A DNA stretch of 64,000 nt. Source: Sphingomonas phyllosphaerae 5.2. Its GTDB lineage: Bacteria; Pseudomonadota; Alphaproteobacteria; Sphingomonadales; Sphingomonadaceae. This document shows, one piece after another, positions 17,115-26,088 of this stretch (position 1 is the stretch's first letter; each line of letters starts with the position of its first letter). Below the pieces are notes generated by a model. That model was given only the letters and a program-made list of their open reading frames with translations. It was not told the DNA's origin and made no database searches. The stretch lies in the NCBI RefSeq assembly GCF_000419605.1, contig NZ_ATTI01000001.1, forward strand, positions 2,328,501-2,392,500. Direction: 5' to 3'. A program made the position numbers and the translations under genes.

Positions 17115-18182
17115 ATGATGTCGCGCTTCGTTCAGGCGCTTGCGGCCATGTTGTCGCTCGCTGGTGCGGGCGGGCTGGCGGCGTGCGTCGATCAGGCAGC
17201 GGGCGGCGGCGCGGGCGCACGGGATCAGATCACCGCCGTCGGCTCCTCGACGGTCTATCCCTTCACCACGATCGTCGCCGAGCAATATCTCGCCAACGCG
17301 CCGCAAGCGCGCCCGCCGGTGATCGAATCGACCGGCACGGGCGCGGGCGTGAAGTTGTTCTGTGCCGGCGTCGGTGCCGCGCATCCGGATATCGAGGACG
17401 CCTCGCGCCGACTGCGCCGCGGCGAATATGCCGAATGCGTGCGTCACGGGGTCGATGCGATCCTGGAGGTGCAGATCGGCATCGACGGCATCGCCTTCGC
17501 AGAGGCACTGTCCGGCCCCGGCATGGCGCTGACCCCGGCCGACATCTACCGCGCGCTCGCGATCGCGCCGCACGGCCGCCGCAACACCGCACGGCTGTGG
17601 CGCGACGTGAATCCGGCGCTCCCCGCGATCCCGATCCAGGTCTATGGCCCACCCGCGACCAGCGGCACACGCGACGCGCTCGCCGAGCTTATCCTCGCGA
17701 AGGGCTGCGAGACCGTCGAGCCCGACACGATCGGCATGCACGAACGCGATCCGAATACCTTCGCGACCCGCTGCCAGCGGATCCGCGAGGACGGCGCCTA
17801 TGTCGATGCGGGCGAGAACGATAATCTGATCGTGCAGAAGCTGCGCGCGAACCCCAACGCGCTCGGCATCTTCGGTTATGGTTATCTCGAGGAGAATGCC
17901 GATGTCGTGCGCGGCGTCGCGCTGAACGGCGTCACGCCGGGCTATGCCACGATCGCGTCGGGCGCCTACCCCGGCGCTCGCCCGCTCTACATCTACGTCA
18001 AGAAGGCGCATCTGCGCGCGATTCCGGGGCTGCGCGCGTTCCTGCGTCGATATGCCGCCTTGTGGGGCGCCGACGGCCCGCTGGTTAAGCGCGGGCTGAT
18101 CGCTGCGCCGCCTGTCGTCCAGCGCCGCTCCGCCGCGATCATCGCTGGCGAGATCGCACTCGACCCGCGCGAGCTGCGCTGA
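17115..18182 (+). CDS. pstS: Phosphate ABC transporter substrate-binding lipoprotein
   Basis: The 355-residue protein has a signal with lipobox LAAC (about residues 21-24) and the phosphate-binding entry ITAVGSSTVYPF near the mature N-terminus. TGTGAGVKLFC and PATSGTRDAL match the second phosphate loop of PstS. It captures phosphate in the periplasm and passes it to PstCA. The stop overlaps the pstC start as TGATG. GGGGGA lies immediately before two adjacent ATGs at 17115 and 17118, so either may be used. No convincing Pho box was found in the 69-bp gap upstream. Confidence 0.92.
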   Translation: MMSRFVQALAAMLSLAGAGGLAACVDQAAGGGAGARDQITAVGSSTVYPFTTIVAEQYLANAPQARPPVIESTGTGAGVKLFCAGVGAAHPDIEDASRRLRRGEYAECVRHGVDAILEVQIGIDGIAFAEALSGPGMALTPADIYRALAIAPHGRRNTARLWRDVNPALPAIPIQVYGPPATSGTRDALAELILAKGCETVEPDTIGMHERDPNTFATRCQRIREDGAYVDAGENDNLIVQKLRANPNALGIFGYGYLEENADVVRGVALNGVTPGYATIASGAYPGARPLYIYVKKAHLRAIPGLRAFLRRYAALWGADGPLVKRGLIAAPPVVQRRSAAIIAGEIALDPRELR

Positions 18183-19558
18183 TGTCCGCGCTGGCACTCC
18201 TCTTCCTCATCGCCGCCCTTGCGCTGATCGGCTGGGTCAGCGCCCGTGCGCGCGCCGCACGCTTTCGCAGCACAACCGCACGCCGCTTCAGCTCGCTGCC
18301 GCAACATCACGGCTGGTTCGTCGCGATGTGCATCCTGCTTCCGGCGTTCGTCTTCCTCTCGGTGTGGCATTTCGTCGCCCCGGCGCTCGTCACCGATGCG
18401 GTGATCGCAAGCCCCGGTGCCGCGTCGTTGCCCGCGCCGGGGCTCGACCGTGCCGCAATCCTGTCAGAGGCGCGCAACCTCGCCAACGGCGATGGCTGGG
18501 GTGCCTTCCATCCGCTGTCCGAACGGCTCGCTCCCGCCTATGCGCGTGCGCAATCGCGCTACGACTGGATCGCCACCGCCGTCGCGCTGCTGCTCGCCTT
18601 CGCCGGCGGCGCGCTCGCCTTCCTCCGTATCCGGCCCGGCTTCTCGGCGCGCACCCAGGTAGAGCGTGTGGTGATGGCGCTGCTGCTGATCGCTTCCCTG
18701 ATCGCGATCCTCACCACGATCGGCATCGTCGCCTCGCTGCTGGTCGAAAGCGCGCGCTTCTTCCGGATCGTGCCGATCACCGAATTCCTGTTCGGCACGC
18801 ACTGGAGCCCGCAGGTGATCGACGCGCGCGATCCCGGCGCGACATTGGGCGCGGTCCCGCTGTTCTGGGGCACGTTCTTCATCGGCGCGGTCATCGCGAT
18901 GCTCGTCGCGGTACCGCTGGGGCTGATGAGCGCGATCTACCTCACCCAATATGCGCACGCCACGACGCGCCGCTGGATGAAGCCGATGCTGGAGGTGCTC
19001 GCGGGCGTTCCCACCGTCGTCTACGGCTATTTCGCGGCACTGACGGTCGCTCCCGCGGTCCGCGACCTCGGCGTCGCGCTCGGCATACGCTGGGCATCGT
19101 CGGAAAGCGCGCTGGCGGCCGGCGTCGTGATGGGGGTCATGATCATTCCCTTCGTCTCCTCGATGGCCGACGATTCGCTCTCCGCGGTGCCCGCATCGAT
19201 GCGCGATGGCAGCCTCGCCATGGGCGCGACCAGTTCGGAGACGATCCGCAAGGTGCTGGTGCCCGCCGCGCTGCCGGGGGTCGTCGGCGGCGTGCTGCTC
19301 GCGGTCAGCCGCGCGATCGGCGAGACGATGATCGTCGTCATGGCCGCCTCGGGGGTCGCGACGCTTACGCTCAACCCGTTCGCCAGCACCACGACAGTCA
19401 CGAAGCAGATCGTCGACCTGCTGACCGGCGAGGCGGCGTTCGACTCCGCCAAGACGCTCGCCGCCTTCGCGCTCGGGCTGACGCTCTTCGTCATCACGCT
19501 GCTGCTCAACGTCATCGCCTTGATCGTCGTGCGGCGTTACCGCGAAGCTTATGAATAA
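18182..19558 (+). CDS. pstC: Phosphate ABC transporter permease, PstC type
   Basis: The 458-residue inner-membrane protein is much longer than E. coli PstC (about 320), because of an N-terminal extension with two membrane segments and a periplasmic loop (about 40-140). The core permease carries the EAA-like loop MRDGSLAMGATSSETIRKV. It forms the phosphate channel with PstA. Long PstC and PstA variants are common in alphaproteobacteria. The gene overlaps pstS by 1 base and pstA by 8 bases. Confidence 0.94.
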   Translation: MSALALLFLIAALALIGWVSARARAARFRSTTARRFSSLPQHHGWFVAMCILLPAFVFLSVWHFVAPALVTDAVIASPGAASLPAPGLDRAAILSEARNLANGDGWGAFHPLSERLAPAYARAQSRYDWIATAVALLLAFAGGALAFLRIRPGFSARTQVERVVMALLLIASLIAILTTIGIVASLLVESARFFRIVPITEFLFGTHWSPQVIDARDPGATLGAVPLFWGTFFIGAVIAMLVAVPLGLMSAIYLTQYAHATTRRWMKPMLEVLAGVPTVVYGYFAALTVAPAVRDLGVALGIRWASSESALAAGVVMGVMIIPFVSSMADDSLSAVPASMRDGSLAMGATSSETIRKVLVPAALPGVVGGVLLAVSRAIGETMIVVMAASGVATLTLNPFASTTTVTKQIVDLLTGEAAFDSAKTLAAFALGLTLFVITLLLNVIALIVVRRYREAYE

Positions 19559-20822
19559 GCCGCTCGCCCCCGCAGCGGCCGAGCGCCGCCCGACCGACTG
19601 GCAGACACCGGCGATGCAGCGCCGCGTCCGACGCCGCTACGCTGCCGAGCGTCGCTTCCGGCTGCTCGGGCTGGCGGCGGTGTTCGCCTCTGCGGCGTTC
19701 CTCGTCTACCTTCTGGCCACGATGCTCGCCCAGGGTGCCAGCGGCTTCACGGAGACGCGTATCGCACTCCCGCTCGACTTGCGCCGCCATGTCGCGGTCA
19801 CGCCAGCCCAACTGCACGGCGCCGGTGCCGATCTCGCGCTCGCCGGTGCCGGGCTGGAGGGCGCGGTCGATGCCGCCGCCAACGCCGCTTATGGCCGGCA
19901 GGGCGGCGCATCCTTGCTGTCCGATGGCGCATGGCTGCGTGTCCGTGACGCGATCAAGCGCGACCCGGAGCTGCTGAGCGCCCCCGCCACGATCGACGTG
20001 CCGGTCGCGACCGCCATCGACATGGCCTACAAGGGTGACGGCACGCCGGAGAGCGAAGCGGCGGTCGCCCGCCTCGGCAATCGCCTGTCGCGCGGGCTGA
20101 ACGTCAGCTTCTTCACCGGCGCCGACGCGACCGACCCGACGCGCGCCGGCATCTGGGGGGCGCTCAAGGGCTCGCTGCTGACGATGATCGTCACACTCGG
20201 CCTCGCCTTCCCGATCGGCGTCCTGTCGGCATTGTACCTGGAGGAATACGCCCCTCGCAATCGCTGGACCGACCTGATCGAGGTGTCGATCAACAACCTC
20301 GCCGCGGTGCCCTCGATCATCTTCGGGCTGCTCGGGCTCGCGGTGTTCCTCGGCACCTTCCACATGCCGCGCTCCGGCGCGATCGTCGGCGGGTTGACGC
20401 TGGCGTTGATGACGATGCCCGTCATCGTCATCGCCGGGCGCAACGCGATCACGGCGGTTCCGCCGTCGATCCGCGACGCCGCCCGCGCGCTGGGCGCCTC
20501 GCCGATCCAGGTGGTTTTCCATCACGTCCTGCCGGCGGCGCTTCCCGGCATCCTGACCGGCACGATCATCGGCATGGCGCGCGCGCTGGGCGAAACCGCA
20601 CCGCTGCTGATGATCGGGATGCGCGCCTTCATCGCCGCGCCGCCGGGGAAGCTGACCGATCCGGCCACCGCGCTGCCGGTGCAGATCTTCCTCTGGTCGG
20701 ACGAGGTGCAGAAGGGTTTCGTCGAGAAGACCTCCGCCGCGATCATCGTCCTCCTGGTCGTGCTGCTCGCCATGAACGGCGTCGCAATTTACCTCCGCAA
20801 CCGTTTCGAGACCCGCTGGTGA
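19551..20822 (+). CDS. pstA: Phosphate ABC transporter permease, PstA type
   Basis: The 423-residue inner-membrane protein is an extended PstA. It has an N-terminal arm, one membrane segment (about 42-62), a large periplasmic insert (about 65-190) and five more segments. The EAA-like motif is [27 protein letters not shown] at about 303-329. It partners PstC. It overlaps pstC by 8 bases and the pstB start by 1 base, so the operon is translated in a coupled way. Confidence 0.94.
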   Translation: MNKPLAPAAAERRPTDWQTPAMQRRVRRRYAAERRFRLLGLAAVFASAAFLVYLLATMLAQGASGFTETRIALPLDLRRHVAVTPAQLHGAGADLALAGAGLEGAVDAAANAAYGRQGGASLLSDGAWLRVRDAIKRDPELLSAPATIDVPVATAIDMAYKGDGTPESEAAVARLGNRLSRGLNVSFFTGADATDPTRAGIWGALKGSLLTMIVTLGLAFPIGVLSALYLEEYAPRNRWTDLIEVSINNLAAVPSIIFGLLGLAVFLGTFHMPRSGAIVGGLTLALMTMPVIVIAGRNAITAVPPSIRDAARALGASPIQVVFHHVLPAALPGILTGTIIGMARALGETAPLLMIGMRAFIAAPPGKLTDPATALPVQIFLWSDEVQKGFVEKTSAAIIVLLVVLLAMNGVAIYLRNRFETRW

Positions 20823-21622
20823 TGTCCAACGCTCATGAAAAGGCCCCCGCCTCGCGGGCGGCGGATGGCCCAAAGATGACCGCCGCCGGGGTCAACGTCT
20901 TCTACGGGCGAAAGCAGGCGATCCGCGACGTGTCGATCGACGTCCGGCGCGAGGACGTCACTGCGTTCATCGGCCCGTCCGGGTGCGGCAAGTCCACCTT
21001 CCTGCGCACGCTCAATCGCATGAACGACACCATCCCCGGCGCGCGGGTAGAGGGCGACATCCGCCTGGACGGGGAGGACATCTATGCCAAGGCGATGGAC
21101 GTCGTGCAGCTGCGCGCGCGCGTCGGCATGGTCTTTCAGAAGCCGAACCCGTTTCCCAAGTCGATCTTCGAGAACGTCGCCTATGGGCCGCGCATCCACG
21201 GCCTCGCCCGCTCGAAGGCCGATCTCGCGCAGATCGTCGAGCGCTCGCTGGCGCGGGCCGGCCTGTGGAACGAGGTGAAGGACCGGCTCACCGAAAGCGG
21301 CACCGCGTTGTCGGGCGGGCAGCAGCAGCGGCTGTGTATCGCGCGCGCGATCGCTGTCGATCCGGAAGTGATCCTGATGGACGAGCCGTGCTCGGCGCTC
21401 GATCCGATCGCCACCGCCAAGATCGAGGAGTTGATCCACGAACTGCGCGGCCGCTACGCGATCGTGATCGTCACCCACAACATGCAGCAGGCCGCGCGCG
21501 TCAGCCAGCAGACCGCCTTCTTCCACCTCGGACAGCTCGTCGAATACGGCGACACCTCGGACATCTTCACGAACCCGCGGCAGGATCGGACGAAGGATTA
21601 TATCACGGGCCGCTACGGCTGA
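20822..21622 (+). CDS. pstB: Phosphate ABC transporter ATP-binding protein
   Basis: The 266-residue cytosolic ATPase has Walker [10 protein letters not shown] (about 57-65), Q-loop [12 protein letters not shown], signature LSGGQQQRL and Walker B VILMDEP followed by CSALDP, all typical of PstB. It powers phosphate uptake and takes part in signalling to PhoR. ATG at 20822 overlaps the pstA stop; a GTG at 20819 directly before it is possible but less likely. Confidence 0.96.
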   Translation: MSNAHEKAPASRAADGPKMTAAGVNVFYGRKQAIRDVSIDVRREDVTAFIGPSGCGKSTFLRTLNRMNDTIPGARVEGDIRLDGEDIYAKAMDVVQLRARVGMVFQKPNPFPKSIFENVAYGPRIHGLARSKADLAQIVERSLARAGLWNEVKDRLTESGTALSGGQQQRLCIARAIAVDPEVILMDEPCSALDPIATAKIEELIHELRGRYAIVIVTHNMQQAARVSQQTAFFHLGQLVEYGDTSDIFTNPRQDRTKDYITGRYG

Positions 21623-21630
21623 GGACGAAC

Positions 21631-22317
21631 ATGGCAAACACGCAGGAACATACCGTCAAGGCGTTCGACCAGGACATCGGCCAGCTCCGGGGGCTTATCT
21701 CGCAGATGGGCGGCCTGGCCGAAACCGCGATCGCCGATGCGATGGTCGCGCTGCAACGCGGCGACGCCGTGCTTGCCGCGCGCATCGCCGCCGACGACAA
21801 GAAGATCGACGCGATGGAGACCGAGGTCGAGCGAACCGCGGTCCGCATCATCGCGCTGCGCGCGCCGATGGCCGACGACCTGCGCGAGGTGGTCGCCGCG
21901 CTGAAGATCGCCAGCGTGATCGAGCGGATCGGTGATTACGCCAAGAACATCGCGCGTCGCGTCCCCAAGATCGAGAGCGAGCATCGCATCGAGCCGTTGT
22001 CGATCCTGCCCGCGATGGGGCGGATGGCCGCCGCGATGGTGCACGACGTGCTCAACGCCTTTGCCGCGCGCGATCCCGAGGCGGCGCTGGCGGTGTGCGA
22101 GAGCGACAATGCGCTCGACGATTTCTACGACAGCATCTTCCGGACGCTGGTGACCTTCATGGTCGAAAATCCCAAGACGATCAGCGAGTGCGCGCAATTG
22201 CTGTTCGTGGCCAAGAATCTCGAGCGGATCGGCGACCACGCCACCAACGTCGCCGAGATGGTCTATTTCGCCGCAACCGGGGTGCGGCTCGTGGAACGCG
22301 AAAAGGGAGTCGATTGA
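21631..22317 (+). CDS. phoU: Phosphate-signalling complex protein PhoU
   Basis: The 228-residue cytosolic protein has two repeated three-helix PhoU domains with the metal-binding patterns ERIGDYAKNIA and ERIGDHATNVAE. It links PstB to PhoR and switches off the Pho response at high phosphate. It starts 8 bases after pstB and overlaps the phoB start as TGATG. Confidence 0.95.
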   Translation: MANTQEHTVKAFDQDIGQLRGLISQMGGLAETAIADAMVALQRGDAVLAARIAADDKKIDAMETEVERTAVRIIALRAPMADDLREVVAALKIASVIERIGDYAKNIARRVPKIESEHRIEPLSILPAMGRMAAAMVHDVLNAFAARDPEAALAVCESDNALDDFYDSIFRTLVTFMVENPKTISECAQLLFVAKNLERIGDHATNVAEMVYFAATGVRLVEREKGVD

Positions 22318-23009
22318 TGGCCAAGGCCCGCATGCTGCTGGTGGAGGACGACGCCAGCCTGGCCGAGCTGCTCGTATGGCACTTCACCCGCGAGCATTTC
22401 GACGTGCAGCACACGATCGATGGCGAGGAGGCGCTGCTGCTGGCGCGCGAGACGCCGCCCGACATCGTGCTGCTCGACTGGATGGTCGAGGGGATTTCCG
22501 GGATCGAGGTCTGCCGCCGGCTGCGCCGCGCCGCCGAGACGCAGAACGTGCCGATCATCATGCTCACCGCGCGTGGCGAGGAGGAGGATCGCGTGCGCGG
22601 GCTGGAGACGGGCGCCGACGATTACGTCACCAAGCCGTTCTCGCCGCGCGAATTGGTGGCACGGGTCGGCGCAGTACTGCGTCGCGTGCGTCCCGCACTG
22701 GCGGGAGAGCAGCTCACTTACGCCGATCTGGAGATGGATACCGTCGGCCACAAGGTCCGTCGCGGCGGCGACGTCGTCGCACTCGGGCCGACGGAATTCC
22801 GTCTTCTCAAGCACTTCCTCGAACATCCCGGGCATGTCTTCTCGCGCGAGCGGTTGCTCGACAGTGTCTGGGGACATGACAGCGACATCGAAAGCCGCAC
22901 CGTAGACGTCCATATCCGACGACTTCGGAAAGCCATCAATGAAGGCGGTCGCCCCGACATCATCCGCACCGTCCGTTCGGCGGGTTATGCGCTCGATACG
23001 GGTCACTGA
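22317..23009 (+). CDS. phoB: Phosphate response regulator, OmpR family
   Basis: The 230-residue protein has a receiver domain with acidic residues E10-D12, phospho-acceptor Asp54 in VLLDWM and Lys106 in YVTKPF, plus a winged-helix domain ending VHIRRLRKAI and VRSAGYAL. When phosphorylated by PhoR it activates phosphate-starvation genes. Being last in the operon, it couples sensor, transporter and regulator in one transcript, a common alphaproteobacterial order. Confidence 0.95.
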   Translation: MAKARMLLVEDDASLAELLVWHFTREHFDVQHTIDGEEALLLARETPPDIVLLDWMVEGISGIEVCRRLRRAAETQNVPIIMLTARGEEEDRVRGLETGADDYVTKPFSPRELVARVGAVLRRVRPALAGEQLTYADLEMDTVGHKVRRGGDVVALGPTEFRLLKHFLEHPGHVFSRERLLDSVWGHDSDIESRTVDVHIRRLRKAINEGGRPDIIRTVRSAGYALDTGH

Positions 23010-23118
23010 GTCTTTCCACTCGCGCAACGATGGACCTTTTCTCTGCCGTGGGGCGTTGGCCGGACCGCGTGATAACGACGCGTTTCTCACCGAACGCACA
23101 CGGCAGGAGAAATATAAG

Positions 23119-23631
23119 ATGAAGACCATTCTTCTCGCAGCAGCTGCGATGATCGCCGTCCCGACGACGGCCATCGCACAGGATACGCCGCAGACGACGA
23201 CGGCTACCCCGGACACGGGCGCCGCCCCCGCCACCAGCGCCGATCCCGCTGCCGATCCCAACGCCGCGCCGATGGCGCCGCAGGCGGATCCGAACGCGGC
23301 GCCGATGGCGCCCCCGGCCGATCCGGCCGCGACCACCCCGCCGGCCGATCCGGCCGCCGGTGCGCCGATGGCACCGCCGGCAGGTGGCGCGATGACGCCG
23401 CAGTCCGGCGGCGCGATGGGCACCGAATCCGCGGGCGGCTACCAGCCGTCGCAGCCTGCCGTCTCCGGCACGCCGCAGCCCGGCGCTACGGTTCGCTTCC
23501 AGCCGGCTCCTTCGCCGGCGCAGGCGTTCCCGGCTCCGGCGGCCAAGGAAAGCTACCCGGTCTGCAAGAAGGGCCAGTATGATGGCTGCATGCAGGCCAG
23601 CGACCGCAAGCCGGCACGTCGCCGCCGCTAA
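23119..23631 (+). CDS. Exported Pro/Ala-rich low-complexity protein
   Basis: The 170-residue protein has a signal peptide (MKTILLAAAAMIAVPTTAIAQ), then about 115 residues rich in Pro, Ala, Asp and Thr with imperfect DPNAAPMAP-type repeats. The end is basic, with two cysteines (YPVCKKGQYDGCMQ) before RKPARRRR. It is probably periplasmic and largely disordered. Similar Ala/Pro proteins occur widely in sphingomonads without assigned function. GGAGA lies 9 bases upstream of the ATG. Confidence 0.75.
   Translation: MKTILLAAAAMIAVPTTAIAQDTPQTTTATPDTGAAPATSADPAADPNAAPMAPQADPNAAPMAPPADPAATTPPADPAAGAPMAPPAGGAMTPQSGGAMGTESAGGYQPSQPAVSGTPQPGATVRFQPAPSPAQAFPAPAAKESYPVCKKGQYDGCMQASDRKPARRRR
23254..23382 (+). 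repeat. In-gene tandem repeats coding DP-A-A-P units
   Basis: Two 33-base units (23254-23286 and 23287-23319) encode DPNAAPMAPQA and DPNAAPMAPPA. They are followed by a 27-base and a 36-base variant to 23382. The array can change length in frame. Confidence 0.7.
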
Positions 23632-23643
23632 GCGGAGTGTCGG

Positions 23644-23666
23644 CGAACGGGCATTGCGCCCGTTCG
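23644..23666 (+). terminator. Hairpin after the Pro/Ala-rich gene
   Basis: A 9-bp perfect stem (23644-23652 with 23658-23666) has a 5-base loop. It starts 13 bases after the stop codon. There is no T-run, so termination would need help or the stem may simply protect the mRNA end. Confidence 0.5.
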
Positions 23667-23680
23667 AAGGCTGAGTATGG

Positions 23681-23717
23681 AAGGCGCTTCATCCATAACG
23701 GAGGGAGCGCCTTTTCC
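23681..23717 (+). terminator. Hairpin with T-run carrying the SDR ribosome binding site
   Basis: A 10-bp stem with one G-T wobble (23681-23690 with 23704-23713) is followed by TTCC, so the 3' side reads GCGCCTTTTCC directly before the ATG at 23718. The candidate ribosome binding site GGAGGGAG (23700-23707) lies in the loop and 3' arm. The layout resembles 2389-2424. Confidence 0.5.
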
Positions 23718-24623
23718 ATGTCGATCCGTTTCGACGATCGTGTCGCCATCGTCACCGGCGCCGGTGGCGGGCTGGGGCGGCACTATGCACTCGAACTCGC
23801 CCGTCGTGGCGCGCGGGTCGTGGTCAACGATCTCGGCGCGAACCGCAGCGGGGATGGCGCATCCGACGCCGCGCTCACGGTTGTCGAGGAGATCCGTGCG
23901 GCCGGCGGCACCGCAATCACCGACGGCGGCAACGTCGCCGATCACGAACAGATGACCGCGATGGTGGCGCGCGCGCGTGAGGCGTGGGGCGGCGTGCACA
24001 TCCTCATCAACAACGCCGGCGTGCTGCGCGACAAGACCTTCGCGAAAATGACGCCCGAGGACTTCTCGTTCGTCGTACAGGTTCATCTGCTCGGCAGCGC
24101 CTATGCCACGAAAGCCTGCTGGGACGTGTTCCGCGAGCAGAATTACGGCCGCGTGCTGATGACGTCGTCATCCTCCGGCCTGTTCGGCAATTTCGGCCAG
24201 GCCAACTACGCCGCTGCAAAGCTCGGCATCGTCGGGCTCGCGCGGACGCTCCATCTCGAGGGTGCCAAGCACGACATCCGCGTCAACACGATCGCCCCGA
24301 CGGCGGGCACGCGCATGACGGAGGGGTTGTTCCCCGACGCCGCCTTCGCCGCCTTCGCACCGGAGAAGGTAGCGCCCGCCGCGCTCTTCCTGGTCAGCGA
24401 CGATGCGCCCTCCGGCCAGATCGTCGGCGCCGGCGCAGGCGTGGTACAGGCCAGTTACATCACCTTGACGCCCGGCGTGGCGCTCACCGGCGAAGACCTC
24501 TCCCCCGAGGGCGTCGCTCGCCATTGGCAGGCGATCACCGACCGCGCGGGCGAGATCGTGCCGGGCTCCGGCGCGGAACAGGCAATGCTGATCGGGAAAA
24601 CGCTCTCGACGTCGGAGGCGTAG
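23718..24623 (+). CDS. Short-chain dehydrogenase, (3R)-hydroxyacyl-CoA dehydrogenase-like
   Basis: The 301-residue cytosolic protein has the NAD(P) motif TGAGGGLG (about 13-20), NNAG near 94, a serine-rich SSSSGLFG and the catalytic YAAAK. The opening HYALELARRGARVVVNDLG and the segment DKTFAKM resemble the peroxisomal MFE-2-type hydroxyacyl-CoA dehydrogenase branch. The C-terminal part is longer than a simple SDR. A role in fatty-acid or CoA-ester oxidation is likely but not proven. Start 23718 is the family N-terminus. Confidence 0.82.
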   Translation: MSIRFDDRVAIVTGAGGGLGRHYALELARRGARVVVNDLGANRSGDGASDAALTVVEEIRAAGGTAITDGGNVADHEQMTAMVARAREAWGGVHILINNAGVLRDKTFAKMTPEDFSFVVQVHLLGSAYATKACWDVFREQNYGRVLMTSSSSGLFGNFGQANYAAAKLGIVGLARTLHLEGAKHDIRVNTIAPTAGTRMTEGLFPDAAFAAFAPEKVAPAALFLVSDDAPSGQIVGAGAGVVQASYITLTPGVALTGEDLSPEGVARHWQAITDRAGEIVPGSGAEQAMLIGKTLSTSEA

Positions 24624-24715
24624 CGCCCCGCCGTTCGCGTTACGACAAGCCTCGCGATCACGTGGGGCCGGCGCGGCGATCGCCGTCTGCATCCTACAGC
24701 TTCGCCGGACCAGGC

Positions 24716-24866
24716 TTATAGCCGCGCTATCCACCGGTACAGGCACAGGCGACCTCCTGCCTCAGGCCAGACCTCGGCGAAGATGGGATCGTCCGCTCGC
24801 GAGACAAATTCCGTTTTGATCTCTCGACCCGCGTACCGATCGCTCCCGAGTATCGCGCGGTGCCGC
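24716..24866 (-). pseudogene. Possible remnant of a small coding region
   Basis: The 271-base gap 24624-24894 has no complete gene. On the minus strand one frame reads EIKTEFVSRADDPIFAEVWP and ends WIARL before a TAA at 24716. The composition looks protein-like, but no start codon or ribosome binding site precedes it. It may be a decayed or truncated gene; no family is recognised. Confidence 0.25.
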
Positions 24867-24894
24867 CGAGGTGCTGGCGACGAGCCCGCGCCGC

Positions 24895-25239
24895 CTATTC
24901 CTCGACCAGCTTCATCAGCCGCCGCTCGACGGGTGCCAGCACCGGTCCCAGCTCGTGCCCGCGCCGAATCACCTGCCCGGCCTCGCCGACCAGCGCCCAC
25001 ATCCCCTGGCGGTTGCGCAATGCCGGGCGCTTTTCGACCCGGAACTCGGGCCGCTCCGCCGAGCGACGAAACATCGAAAACACCGCCGCGTCGCGCCCCA
25101 TGTCGATCGCATAGTCGCGCCAATGACCGGCGGTCACCATCCGGCCATACAGGTCGAGAATGCGCATCAGTTCGGCACGCTCGAAACCCACCTGCCGCGG
25201 CTGGCGTGCGTCGGCGGGAAAAGGCGTCACGATCCCCAT
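24895..25239 (-). CDS. DUF2794-family protein
   Basis: The 114-residue protein contains FERAELMRILDLYGRMVTAG, YAIDMGRDAAVFSMFRR and EKRPALRNRQGMWALVG, which I recognise as DUF2794, a conserved alphaproteobacterial family without known function. It has no signal or membrane segment. Its ATG overlaps the cysE stop as TGATG, so the two are translationally coupled. Confidence 0.8.
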   Translation of the reverse strand: MGIVTPFPADARQPRQVGFERAELMRILDLYGRMVTAGHWRDYAIDMGRDAAVFSMFRRSAERPEFRVEKRPALRNRQGMWALVGEAGQVIRRGHELGPVLAPVERRLMKLVEE

Positions 25240-25931
25240 CAGGCGCGGTCGCGCTCCCGGTCGCCGTCCTGCACCTGTTCCTCGACCAGTGCATCGAGGC
25301 GCTTTTTCATCGCCTCCAGTTCGCAGCGCAGCGTCTCGATACGCTGCGTCGCGGGGTCGAACATTTCGCGGCACGGCGTTCCATACGGGACGAAGCGCGG
25401 CTCCGGCGCCGCGCCGCCCTCCACGACGGTCGGTCGCGCCGGGATGCCGACCATCACCGCGCCGGCGGGCACGTCACGCGTCACGACCGCGTTGGCGCCG
25501 ACCCGCGCGCGCGGGCCGACCGTGATCGGCCCCAGCACTTGCGCGCCCGATCCGATGATCGCGCCGTCGGCGATCGTCGGGTGCCGCTTGCCCGCGACAC
25601 CGTTGTCGGGGCTGGTCCCGCCCAGGGTGACGCATTGATAGATCGTCACGTCGTCGCCGATGTGCGCCGTCTCGCCAATCACGACGAAGCCGTGGTCGAT
25701 GAAGAAGTTACGACCGATCGTCGCGCCGGGATGAATATCGATCGCGGTCAGCGCGCGCGAGAAATGGTTCACGATCCGCGCCGGCAGGTACAGCCCGGCG
25801 CGATAGAGCCGATGGGCGACGCGGTGCCACGCCAGCGCCCAGACGCCCGGATAGGTCAGCACCTCCAGCCGCGAATGCGGTGCGGGGTCGCGCGCGCGGA
25901 TCGAATCCAGGTAATCGGTCAGTCGCGACAT
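25239..25931 (-). CDS. cysE: Serine O-acetyltransferase
   Basis: The 230-residue cytosolic enzyme makes O-acetylserine for cysteine synthesis. It shows the left-handed beta-helix with DIHPGATIG, the active-site region DHGFVVIGETA and VTLGGT, then VGANAVVTRDVPAG. The short N-terminus and coiled C-terminal tail resemble the EpsC-type of bacterial CysE. ATG at 25931 has AAGGGA 6 bases upstream; a TTG at 25958 is in frame but less likely. A possible sulfite exporter diverges next door, which fits sulfur metabolism. Confidence 0.9.
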   Translation of the reverse strand: MSRLTDYLDSIRARDPAPHSRLEVLTYPGVWALAWHRVAHRLYRAGLYLPARIVNHFSRALTAIDIHPGATIGRNFFIDHGFVVIGETAHIGDDVTIYQCVTLGGTSPDNGVAGKRHPTIADGAIIGSGAQVLGPITVGPRARVGANAVVTRDVPAGAVMVGIPARPTVVEGGAAPEPRFVPYGTPCREMFDPATQRIETLRCELEAMKKRLDALVEEQVQDGDRERDRA

Positions 25932-26088
25932 CCGCGTTCCCTTGTTCTCTCGCGCCAAGATAGAGCGTTGCCGCGCCGGTTTCCATAAGCAGCGCTATCT
26001 TGCCCGAAACCGTATTTTCCTATCGCCATTGTGGGATATGACCGATGAGAAAGGAACGCGGGCGATATGGTTCGCGTGGGGAGACCTA

